Assembly (NCBI GenBank): GCA_947044365.1
Contig: OX345636.1
Coordinates: 46,873,037-46,937,036, forward strand
Source of the DNA: Petrosia ficiformis
Lineage: Eukaryota; Porifera; Demospongiae; Haplosclerida; Petrosiidae
Direction of reading: 5' to 3'
DNA length: 64,000 nucleotides
Positions 22,301-34,300 of this stretch are shown one piece after another; the stretch's first letter is position 1; each line of letters opens with the position of its first letter. Below the pieces are notes generated by a model. It saw nothing but the letters and a program-made list of their open reading frames with translations, did not search any database and had not been told where the DNA came from. The translations under genes were made by a program, and so were the position numbers.

Positions 22301-25300
22301 TATGTATTGTATACACTTAGGCTGGCTGTAATTGTAAGCCATTAATCTTAACTTAATCCTACTTGTAACAAGAATAAAAAATAAAAATGAAAGAAGATGT
22401 AGGGATGTCAAAACCCAAAAAGCATGTGAACAGCTCTTTGTATTTTGCATAGTGATGTAAGTACTTATGTAGGGTTGTATGGAAGTGGTTTGTCTAATTT
22501 TTGGTCCCACCTAACCTTGTTCACATGCTTTTTGGGTTTTGAGATCCCTACATCTGCTTTCAGTTTTATTGAAATGTTTTTCATTGTTCTTGTTTCCATT
22601 GTTTTTTTTTTAATGGTGTGAATATTTTTTGTAGATTGCAGAAATACTGGTGTAAGTTATATATCACATGAAATCATTCAATCATAAATGCATTAAAATT
22701 TGTTCCTCAGTGAAGGTCAGTCTTTTGTATATACCAAATATTTATGAATTGATTATCATTCTCTTTCACTCACAGATGATGTCTATTCTCTATGTTACTT
22801 ATACAACTGTCTGTTGCCCTACAAGAAGTAGTGTCAGTCACTGTGTCAATAATTCACTATTCCAATGCTTATCACAGTATATTAATATACAATGGCTTTA
22901 TTTAATACGTTTTAGAATATATTTCCTCACAAATTTTACTATATCAGCACTTCCATGTTCTGAGTATACAAATGCGCATGCGCAATTAAATACCACGTGG
23001 CTTGATTAATGAAAATGGCGAAATCAAATCATTGACTTGCATAGCAAGGACGGATTTAGGGGGAGGGGGGGTTTGTGGGGTTGCAACCCCTCCAAAACAT
23101 TTGAACTTTGAAAGACTTACACACAATCCTCACTCACAGAAGTACACTTTTCAGACATGGCTGTGATAGCTATGCATTTCCATGAGAGAATTCCAGTAGA
23201 AGAAATATTGAAGGCTTTCATTTAACAACATCCGAGGCATATCTTCTAGAAATCGGTGTTAGAGGACCTTTTTTTTCGTTAATTAATTTACAACGCCCTT
23301 TATGAATAATTAATTAACTCAACCCCACCATACAATAAATCCGCCCCTGCATAGTATCTGAAGATATCAGCTTGATACTTGTAGACCAGAATTATACTAT
23401 GAATGCGACTGGAATTGTGCTAGAATCAATGTGATCGTTCAACAAACAAAAACTGATTTGTCTAAAAAATATAATATGATGAAGATTTCGCCAGTTTTGC
23501 CACTTGCGGATTCTCTATCTTAACGACACTTTGGCCATCTAGAAGGTATTGACAGTCATTAAAACATATGAATAGGTATGTGCGTATTAAACTTAGATTT
23601 CAGCTCATCAATTGGAATTGAAATGTATAGGCGGCCATGTTTTTACATGCCATCCCTACATAAAGAGTACTACCGTACTCTCTGATTTCCCCAAGTAGAG
23701 TATGTGCAAGGGTTAAGTGATCTGTTCTATCCATCTGTCTGCCTGTGTATATGCAAAAAACTTTGGAAAACTACTTCGTAGTAGTTGTAGACAGCTAGAA
23801 AGTAGTCAATCATGCAAGAACATGTACATACATTGCAGACCCTAATGCAGTTTACAGTATCAGCAATTCTTCATTTTTCTTATTATCAATTTAGAAAACT
23901 CCATCCACAATTTTTTGGTCAGTCACATCCTGCTAATAACAACAAGCCTAGTATACGCATACATTAGGTTTAATTTTATTCACTTACATAGACAAATGAT
24001 TATAGTCATAGGAAGAACTATAACCAAGCTGCCTGCATACAACACTAGCATCAGTACTGCCAAATGAATCATCACATACAGTCCCCCACTCATCATTGCA
24101 ATATACTTCAAGAAGTCCCTGGTTAGAATACATCCCTCTAGAGAGTCTTATTTGACCAACATAAGGGTTGTTCCATATACGTGTGGTATCTATAGAGAAA
24201 GTCAATCAACACAAGTATTTAATACAAACATAAATATTAAAATATGTAGCACACCATTTCCTCAAGATAGTTGAATATTTTTGTTTTTAAAACGACTCAA
24301 TTTGCAATGCTATGGTGGTAAGCTAATACAATTTTGTATGTGGACAATTTTGCCATTAACTGAGTAGAAATTGATTGACTTATTATACTGTCCAAGCCAC
24401 ATTATATATTATCTTATATCCTTCATGAAATAGCTGCTTTAATCTAAGAATAATCTGTTTAACAATAAACTATAGATCTATATAGTTTAGTACTTATTGT
24501 ATATGTATATTAATTAGTAGTAGTAAATATTGGGGCCTATAGATTTTGATGTATTTTGTAGCTATTTTCAGTTTACTATGTTATGAACTTACAACAGCTA
24601 ACAGAAACATCATTGTCACTTGTACATAAGCTACTAACACTTGTACTATAACTACATTGAAATATGGTCAAGTAAGTGCTGTAAAAACAGTAGAAATCAT
24701 CTATAACTGCTGGTAATCCATCATTGCCATAACTGGATAAAAAGAAAAAAATTAATAAAGATTTTTAATTATGAAGCATGCATGCATAGTAATCCCTAAG
24801 AAGACTGATGTCACATATATGTGACATTTGACCCCTACGTGGTTTGGAATGTATTCCTAGCATTACAAAGCACTCCAAATGCTTGTAATTGGGGTCAGGG
24901 ACAAGCCCACGAGCTTGGCTAAAAAAGTTGATGGTTTTTCAGCCGCTCTTTGGCCTGAATAATGAGTACGGGGGGAATGTTAAAGAGAGGTGTCCTCTAT
25001 TAATGGTAGTTCGAAGGGGCTGCACCCCCACGTAGCCCACACAATTTGTGGCTTTAGTGACCCCGCCCATGTGGGTACCTGAGGCATTTCCCTTGCTGTA
25101 AAACCTGAAATTTGGATGTAGCTGGTGCCAACATGCAGTGGGGTAATTTTGTTTGCCCCAGTTCCAGTCAAAAGAGGGAGAGTACTGCATTTACCTTCGA
25201 AGAGCTTGGCGACTTTCGAGTCCTGGTAAGCAAGGTGGTAAAAGCAGTACTCAATGTCGGGAAAGGAGCCAAGTTTGGAAGTAGAGAAAGTGAACAATGG

Positions 25301-28300
25301 CCAAAAATATATGCAATAGAGTCGCCAGTGTTGGAAACGGGAAAAGTTTTGAATAACAAGCCAGTCTTCTAAGGGTTTTAATTGCTGCAACACATTCAGT
25401 ATCAAAGTAATATAGTTATGACCCTTTTTATACATGTACTGATAATAAATATACATAGCGTTGGGTTTAACAGTTAATTATGTTTAACTCATACAAAAAT
25501 AGTTTTAGTTAATATTAACAATTACACCACTAACATAGGGCTTAATGGTACTCGCAAGTTCCAATGCAGTGTTCCCCCTTTTTTGACAGCAACTGGGGCA
25601 AACAAAATGACCCCATTGCAAATTAGCACCAGCTACAACCACTATATTGGGTTTTACAGCAAGAGAAATGACTCAATTAAACTCCAGATTGCTTGGGTGA
25701 GGCCACTTATATATTGTGTGAGTGGTGAGGGGCTGTGCCCCCTTCCAACCCCTACCAACAGATGGACATTTGCCATACTCTATATTTAGGCCAAAGTATG
25801 GCTGGACACCCATCATCATTTTCATGGGCTTATCACTGAAACCAATTGTGAACATTTGGAGTGCTTTGTAACACTAAGAACACACACCAAAGTACATTGG
25901 GGTTAAATATTACAGATTTGTGACATCAGTTCTCTAAGGATACATACACCATGTAATCACAATATTTACTTAATACATCAAGTCAATGGCACACAACCCT
26001 ATATTAGCACAAATGATAAGCTATTCTATATAGCTAACCTATCATACTGTCCAGTACTGTATGATGAAGAACCACTCCTACCAAGTTGATGACATACTAC
26101 ATCTGCTTCATTATATCCAAAGTATGTATTCCTATCACATATGTTACCCCATTGTCCACCATACCATACTTGAACACGACCAGCTGTGTTATACAGTGAT
26201 GTGCTACCACTATTCAGTAGCCGTATTGCTCCAACACTATTTGGACCTATATAAACATTTTCCACAATTTCAAAATGATTATAAGTACCAAGTTATTACC
26301 TTCATCAAACTATTATTAATTGGTGAATTGAAATAGTGAGAAAATGAGAATTTGAAATGATTCAGTTGTCACACAGTTTTGTATTACTATCTTGATATTG
26401 CAATTGTCTACAAATGCATAAACTGTGCTCTCCATAAGCTCAATGATGCCTCCAGTTCCAGTGAGAGTGAAAGCAGGTCCACAGAACGCTGAAAGCTAGA
26501 AATCTAATCTCCTAGTGAAAAATGTCACTTCAGGCTATAATTATTATGCTGATTTGACGTATTCCATGTGTCCTATCATTCTAAATTCTAATAGTTACTG
26601 TAAATGCTATTATGGCTGGAACAAAACATGGCAAAATGTATTAAACTTCAACTATTATAAATTATTGATAATTATTATTATTATTATACATGTATATATA
26701 TTTATATCTTTAATTACAAGATAACATTGTCAGTTAGCTTCATGAAGCTCATCTTGCTATTTTACTTAATATATAATTTATTGAAGTAAAATTCTTATTT
26801 GTGTATTTATAGTAACAAAAATGTATATACAAGAATAATTTATGTACTCTTTTAGACACCGTAATTATATTGTAGATAATGTTGTAGATATACTTATTAC
26901 CATGTGTAGTAAGTAGAGTTGTTTAGTTAAGCCTTAATAACACGATAAAACGCATAATTATATTAATTTAATCTTTTGTACACACTAACCAACTGTGTCA
27001 GTAATAATAAGCTCAAAAGTTTCTTCCATGTTGTAGTAATTAAGTATAGTTGTTTGTAATATAATATTTAATTTTTAGTACACTAACCAACAGTGTCATC
27101 AATGGCACAAGTTTCTTCTGTCACCAAACTAGCAGTGTAAGATGAACTGTAAGCTATTATGAATAATAGAATAATAATTGCAAAAGTTTGGTTATTATAA
27201 TAATAGTTATACACGCATTAATTATATGGAAGGGAAACTTAAATAAGAGACAGATAAATTCGTAATCATGGGAGAATCAAGACAACAAAATACAGTACAT
27301 GTAGTTTGATTATCAATAGTATGTATGGACAGTTACATGAGGCAAATCAGCACTCCAAAGGCAGAAAGGAAATATTTTATTGGCTCGCCGCGCCTACACA
27401 AGGGCGAGTCTTAGCACTTGGGTTGTCATTCTGTCATTCATTCATTCAATCCAACTTTTTAAATTTAAGCGTCGATTTAAAGACTTGATGGAGTAGAGAA
27501 AGAAGTTTATCAAAATCGTATTGAAAAGAGATTTGCCACAGACATTGTTTTAGCAAGTTACAGACTCATACATTCTATCGCTGTAAGCTCTCCAGTTTCT
27601 GCCATTTACTTGCAATAACCCACACCATCACCCACACCCAATGTGATCACGTGAGATCAAACGTGGAGGTCAGTTTAGAGCAATACCTTCCTTTCTGAAC
27701 TGGTTGGTATTATTGAACTTTTGTTTGACTTTCAAATTACATAATTATATTTGAACTGTAAGTTCAATACTTTTGCTCATTGTAGTTGTAACAATGTACA
27801 ATTCATTATAGGATAATTATCTTTAGTAACTGACAGTTGTGGCATAGATATTTTGGTAATGAATGAGGTAATGAATATTTGTTGGAAGAGTATATTATGT
27901 AATTTGACTGTAAGTAATATAGTTATTATACTAGTTCAAAGCAGTATAGCTGATGGAGAATCATTCTTAGTCATCTTCCATGTGTTTTTATATTTATCAG
28001 AGCCAGTCTAGTCACAAAAAACTTTCTCAACCAACTTTCAACTTTATATAAACAACAAATTCAAATTTAAGCTTGTTACTTTCTCTCTTGCATCTCATTT
28101 ATTTAATTGTTGCAATTGCAACCTATTGTTAAGCTACAGCAGCGAGGCCACGCACCAAAGGTGCTTCATTATTGTTTATTATTCATGAAGGAATTGATCA
28201 TTTTAGCCATTAACATTTAATTATCCAGCCACTATCACCTAGCTCTTTGTATTCTAGTTTCTTATTTTCACTATCAACTGCATTAACTTCACTTTGGGCA

Positions 28301-31300
28301 TAACAACATAAACGTAAGTTGTTATTAACTAGCAATTAATATAATTATATTAATTTGCTGAAGTTGACTAGTTTACAGAAACCTCAGAAACCCGCCTGGA
28401 TCTGCTGCTAATAATGAAAGCACTGGAGTGCAGATGCATTGCCCACAGGATTTTTGAATGTAGATGCGTACATGTTTGTTTATATAAAGGTCAAAGTTCA
28501 CATGGAATCTAAATTGGAGAGTAGTTTGTGAGATGGGAAACGTTTATGAAAGTGGTTAGTGATAATATGTAAACTGGAGACTCACGAGTTAACTTCTGCA
28601 TTATAAATGTTTAAATAATACATTGTGGTCATTGTTCTGAGAGCAATTAACTAATTAAATAATAATATCTTTTATAATGTGAATCTATAGATACTTTCAT
28701 TCCAATTATTGAGATATAGGTAGAAAGTAGTATAGGTACAACCTTAGTTGAACATTTTCGAAAACAGAAAAGGCAGCACGTGCATGCGTGCTCACACACA
28801 AAGTCTCACACAAACACACACAGAGTAAATAACTATTTTAACGTTCCAGTGAGAAGGTTACTAAATATCCATCATGCCCCAGTCAATGATCTAATTATTG
28901 ATGTTTAATTATTCCTTAGAGGACTGAGCTTGTTTTTCAAAATTCTTCCCACATCCAACACTGGCAACTCTATTGCATATATTTTGGCCACTGTTCACTT
29001 TCTCTACCCCAAACTTGGCTCCTGTTCTGAAATGGAGCACTACTTCTACCAACTTGCTTACCGGGACTAGAAAGTCCCCAAGCGCTTCATAGGATTAAAT
29101 CAAATGCAGTGCTCTCCCTTTTTGACTGGAACTGGGGCAAACAAAATGACCCCACTGCAATGTTGGCACCAGGTACACCCACGATGTCAGGTTCAACAGC
29201 AAGGGAAATGCCTCAGGAACCCACCAGAGCACGTGGGCAGAGTCACTGAAACTACAAATTGCGTGGGCAGCAAGGGGCCTGCACCCCCTTCGAACCCCCA
29301 TTAACAGGGGGACACTTGTGTCTGACACCAATTATATACAAGAGCTTCATAATGCCAGGAACACACTCTGAACCACATAGGGGTCAAATGTCACATATAT
29401 GTGACATCAATCTTCTAAGGGTTAAGTCATTCTCAGTTGAAATATTGGTAACATTCCATGTCAGTACACACTACTGTATTATCTATCAACGCAATACTAC
29501 AAATAGATTTATTTGTCTCATATGGCCAGACCAATTTTTTTGCAAAAGAAGGACTGATCAACTCACTAGCATTCTTCAAGAGGGTCAAGTGTTGGACAAA
29601 ATTGTTAATGGCTAGACATGGGTTAATATATAGTAATAGATAATAGTATAGTAATAGTAAAGATTACATAATTCAAGGTAACAGGAATAGTAATAGTAAT
29701 AAATAATTAAAAACTGAGATAATAGTAACAGTAATAGTAATAGACAGTGAAGTAATAGTATTAGTAATATAATACAAATAGAGTAATTGTAATTGACTGT
29801 AATGTGGTCATTTATAGTAGGGCCAGTAGAGACAATTTTTTGGGCCATCCCTATGTTTACTTTTCCACTAGTACGAACTATAATATTATATATAATATAT
29901 TCTTGCATCACTTACGTGAGTATGCGTTGCATACGTAGTTAAGGAAGTTGCATTATACAGGGAGCTCGGCCAATTAATGGGCAAGGGATATTGTTAATAC
30001 TTATATTACACTAACTTTGGAGGTATGACCAATAGTAATAGTAGTAATAGTAATTGGAGGCAATAGTAATAGTAATATATTACACTGACGTAGGATGTAT
30101 AATTAGTAAACGTAAAATACATTACACTAACTTAGGAGGTATAGTAATAATATACTGATTAATGTGCTCCAGCTTTGTGGCTCGTGGATTTTTCTAAAAA
30201 TGTTTCGTTTGAGAGATATAGCTACAAATGCAATCGATAGCTACGAATGACTACTGTATATACATGTATACCGAGATTGTATATACATGTGATCTGATTA
30301 AAAGCACACACACATCATAAAGACCACATGCACATACGTACACGATTTCATTGAACACATGTTGGTAGTCATTGGCAGAGACTAGCTTGTGAATTATCAT
30401 AATTTTGATTGAGTATTTTTAGTTGTGTTAGTTGAACCTGGATGATTTGTGGTTATAACTATAGAGAATTTGTTGTGGGAGCTGTAACTAGAGTTGTATT
30501 TATTATGCCTCTAACCAAAGAGTGTCCATAGCGTTGTGTGGTAAATGTTAGAAATCAAAATGTCCTTGAGGTTATTTCCTTTGTAACAAAATATAGTAGG
30601 CCTGTTTTAACGACCAAATTAAAGGTAGAAAGCATAAAATGAGTTGTTTACATTCACTTTACAGTCATGCCATACACTGGATCGCATGACTTTCACACAT
30701 ACTCATTTTGTTTGAACATCCCCTAAAATAATATTTCATATAATTTACACTGCTCTACACTAATGAAGGGTTTGGCACTACTGTGCTTTTCATTTTTAAG
30801 GTAATAGTAATATATTACACATTGCAATGTACCATATCTGGTAATTGCATGCTTAACTGTATATTAATGATTCTAAACAGGTTGGCTAGTACATTTATAA
30901 TACAGTGGAACCTCGCTATTTCAGCCATCCTTGGGGATGAACAAATTGGCTGGATTAGTGAGGTGGCTGGATTTCAGAGATACCTCATTAATCCAGCCAC
31001 ATAGAAAAATGGCTGAATTGGCTGAAGCGCAACAATTCTAGTACGTGATTTTGGGAGTTAGACTAATAAGTGAAATACATGAATACAATTTAAATTTTGA
31101 AAAAAAATCCAAAAGGGTTGTTTGTTTACTGTTGGAAATGAGTTGTTTACAACAAAGCATTGTGATTTTGCTTGAATATTCCATTATTTCATTACTTCTT
31201 GAACAGAGAAGTCAACAAGGGATTTGCAGAAGTGACTGCAATGCCTGTTAACCGTGGAGCAGGGATGGGAATAGAAGTCCCATGTGTATTCAGACTTTAT

Positions 31301-34300
31301 GGATCAGTGCAATACTTGAAAAGACTGGAAGATTTGATAAAAAAGGAATTGTGTTCTGTTACAGTTCGTGAAAATGTTTGAGTTAATCTTATAAATAATC
31401 AATAAGGATAATACATGACTAATAATAATAATTAACCATATTTTGTAGCGCTGCATGCATGCACACAGTTGAACGCACCCTTTTTCATCATTTCCGGCTA
31501 GTATAGGCCCACAAGATCTGGCCGGTAAATGGAATAGCAAGGTGACTGGATTTCAGGGTAAGTTTTTAAATGTAAAACATAGGCCAATCAATCCGTGCCT
31601 GAGCTTTTGGCTGCAATAATGAGGTGGCCGTATTTCAGAGGCCCGGAATAGCGAGGCTCCACTGTAATTATGAACATAATAATCTTGGCTATGAATACTA
31701 TAATAATAATCATTAAAATCTGGTTAGCTCTTGATGAACGCTAGTACAATGGTTTGACCAGATCCTCCCTTCTTAGTAGGTTGGGTCTGGCCACATGAGA
31801 CTATAATAATTATAATATTATTTAGGTGAATACATGCTGCAAATCAAAATTGTTAAAATAACTAATTTATTAGGACAGTTGCAACGAAATAGTGGAAAAT
31901 GGAAATTATAATTTAGTAAGTCGTGTAGGTTGCTATGACTGTATGGTGATGTACCTGATCTCAAACCTTGCACATGTGACCAACTTAAGTTTACGGCAGC
32001 TCTATATTTCTCTTCTTGATTTGTGAGTTGTATTATGTTATGTACTTGTTATTTAATTATACTACTTTTATTATTATTATTATTATTTTATGGACACTTT
32101 AACCCACAATTCCTGGTTCTCACGACTGGGCATTGTTCAATTTTTCCTTCTTTTTCTAAGCCATTGCTGAATATTATAGTCATTGCAGCTGATCATTTTC
32201 TAAGCCATAGAGGATGCTCTAATGTTTAATAAAGCCATTGTGGCTGCTTGTTTGTTTGTTGTGTGTGTTTGTTTGCGCTTGTTGAGACACATAAATTCTC
32301 ATGTACTTGTACTAATTATAATCCAATAATTGAAATTCCAATTTCCTTATACCTGTCAAATAAATGTACAAAGAAGCAGAATAAATATTTTAATTAAATC
32401 CTTGTAGGGTTTCAAACCTTCTTCTTTGTACTAATTGTAATCCAATAATTGTAATTCAATATCCTTATCCTGTCTATTAGATGTACAAAGAAGCAAAATA
32501 ATTAATTCTTTTTAGGTTTCCAAACCTTCTTTGTTCATCTAATATGAGATATTAGGTATGATAATTGGTATATACATATATCTTTTATGTATTTTAATAT
32601 AATTAGTACAAAGTAGCTATGGCGTTAGAGGTATGTTTCCTAAACAACTAACTAATAGTTAAATCCTAGCAACTGCACTAACCAATACATTTGTTATTTT
32701 AACAATTCTATTTTAACAATTCTATTTTTGCACTGTGCATGTACTATGCATTGTGCATGTACTATAATAAACATAACAATAATTATTTAGAGTTGAAATA
32801 CAAAAGTACATACTCAGCATTGCTCTTTGTATGTGTCCATCATAATTATATATGTACGTCCATTTAAAATTTGCAGGTTTAATTAGCTTAGGGTCGGGTA
32901 ATTTCCGTCATAGCACATATATAATACATGATTATGATAAACACTATTGAGGCTCTCTGTTAGGAAGAGAAACAACAGCAACTAAGTGTATAATTTCAGT
33001 TTGTGTTCTGTTTGTATTTATTTGAAGTAAAAATCCCATTGCATTAAGTATAGGTTATAGGTCGAGTGGATTGATCTAAAACAACTAATATCCTACAAAG
33101 TAGAAGAAACTCACAAAGCAAGGATGTGGTTTTTGTTGGCACTAAATTATATTGCGTATTAGTGAAGACATGTCCTTTTTTGTTACCAGAAGTCATGAAA
33201 CGGCAATGGTGAGTTGTAAAAATTGCTATATCTCTTGAACGAAACATTTTTAGAAAAATCCAGGAGTCAAAAAGCTGGAGTGCATCGTTTGGATCTCGTT
33301 GGTGTCCGAATCTCAAGATTTAGCTCAGTGGTGAGGCTGCAACTGTTGTAACAGACACACACACAAACCAAGTACTGTAACCCTGGTGCATGCACATGCG
33401 CATACGCGCGCCAAGGGTTAAAAATAACATGATTCATGGGTAACTAAAACTAATCTAAAACTACATTTATATACTAAAACAACACTATAACACAGTAAGC
33501 AAAGTTAGCAAACACTTCTTAATTAGGCATCTAGGGTACTCACAACAGTCCAGTGTTATATCTTCACTATGGACACAGTTAGTGATAGATGATGATGTAC
33601 AGGATCCAGAATTACATGAGGAAAGACAATTATAAGTAGAACTGCTACAATAGATGTTATTCAACCAAATACTTTGAGATTCATCCCCTCTCCTAGAACA
33701 AAACAAATTGATTAACATAACAATGTAATTGTGTCTATGGTTATTTCTACACAGCTAATTTCCAATTAATCAAAGTTTTCAAAACACGTTACTTACTGTG
33801 GTAAACTGTCATAAGTGTAGTAATAGTTATATCCTAGCTGTCTACAAGTTACTCGTGCATCTGTAGCTCCAAACAAATCATCACAGACTGTCCCCCATTG
33901 TCCATTACAGTAGATCTCCAGCAAACCTTGGTTAGAATATTTACCTCCAGTTAAACGTATTTGACCAGGATATGGACTGTTCCAAATTCTAGTTGTATCT
34001 ACATAAACAATATACATTTTACATGTTAAGTAAAGTTCAGTCATTGTTGTGTATTAGTAACTGTATAAGTATTTACTATGAAGAAAACGAGCACAGTGTT
34101 AATTATTCTATTTTTTGGTTGCCACACCAAAAAATAGAATTGTTAAAATACCAAACATACACTGCACAACTAAATTGTTAAAATAACAAATTATTGGTTA
34201 TTAATTTAAATTGGTCGTGTAGGTTGTTACGATATACTGTAACTTCAATATCCTTATGTTGTTTATTAGATTTACAAAATAGAAAATTTAATTTAATTGA

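Noticed and set aside
24980..25456. 158-codon minus-strand open frame
   Set aside because: Lies in the R2 repeat; the same sequence in other copies is not open, and it shows no conserved domain.
29612..29911. Tyr/Leu-rich minus-strand frame
   Set aside because: Low-complexity translation of TAATAG simple repeats.
33044..33316. 90-codon minus-strand open frame near SRCR2
   Set aside because: Spans the junction of two repeats that also occur separately at 5.6 and 30.2 kb.
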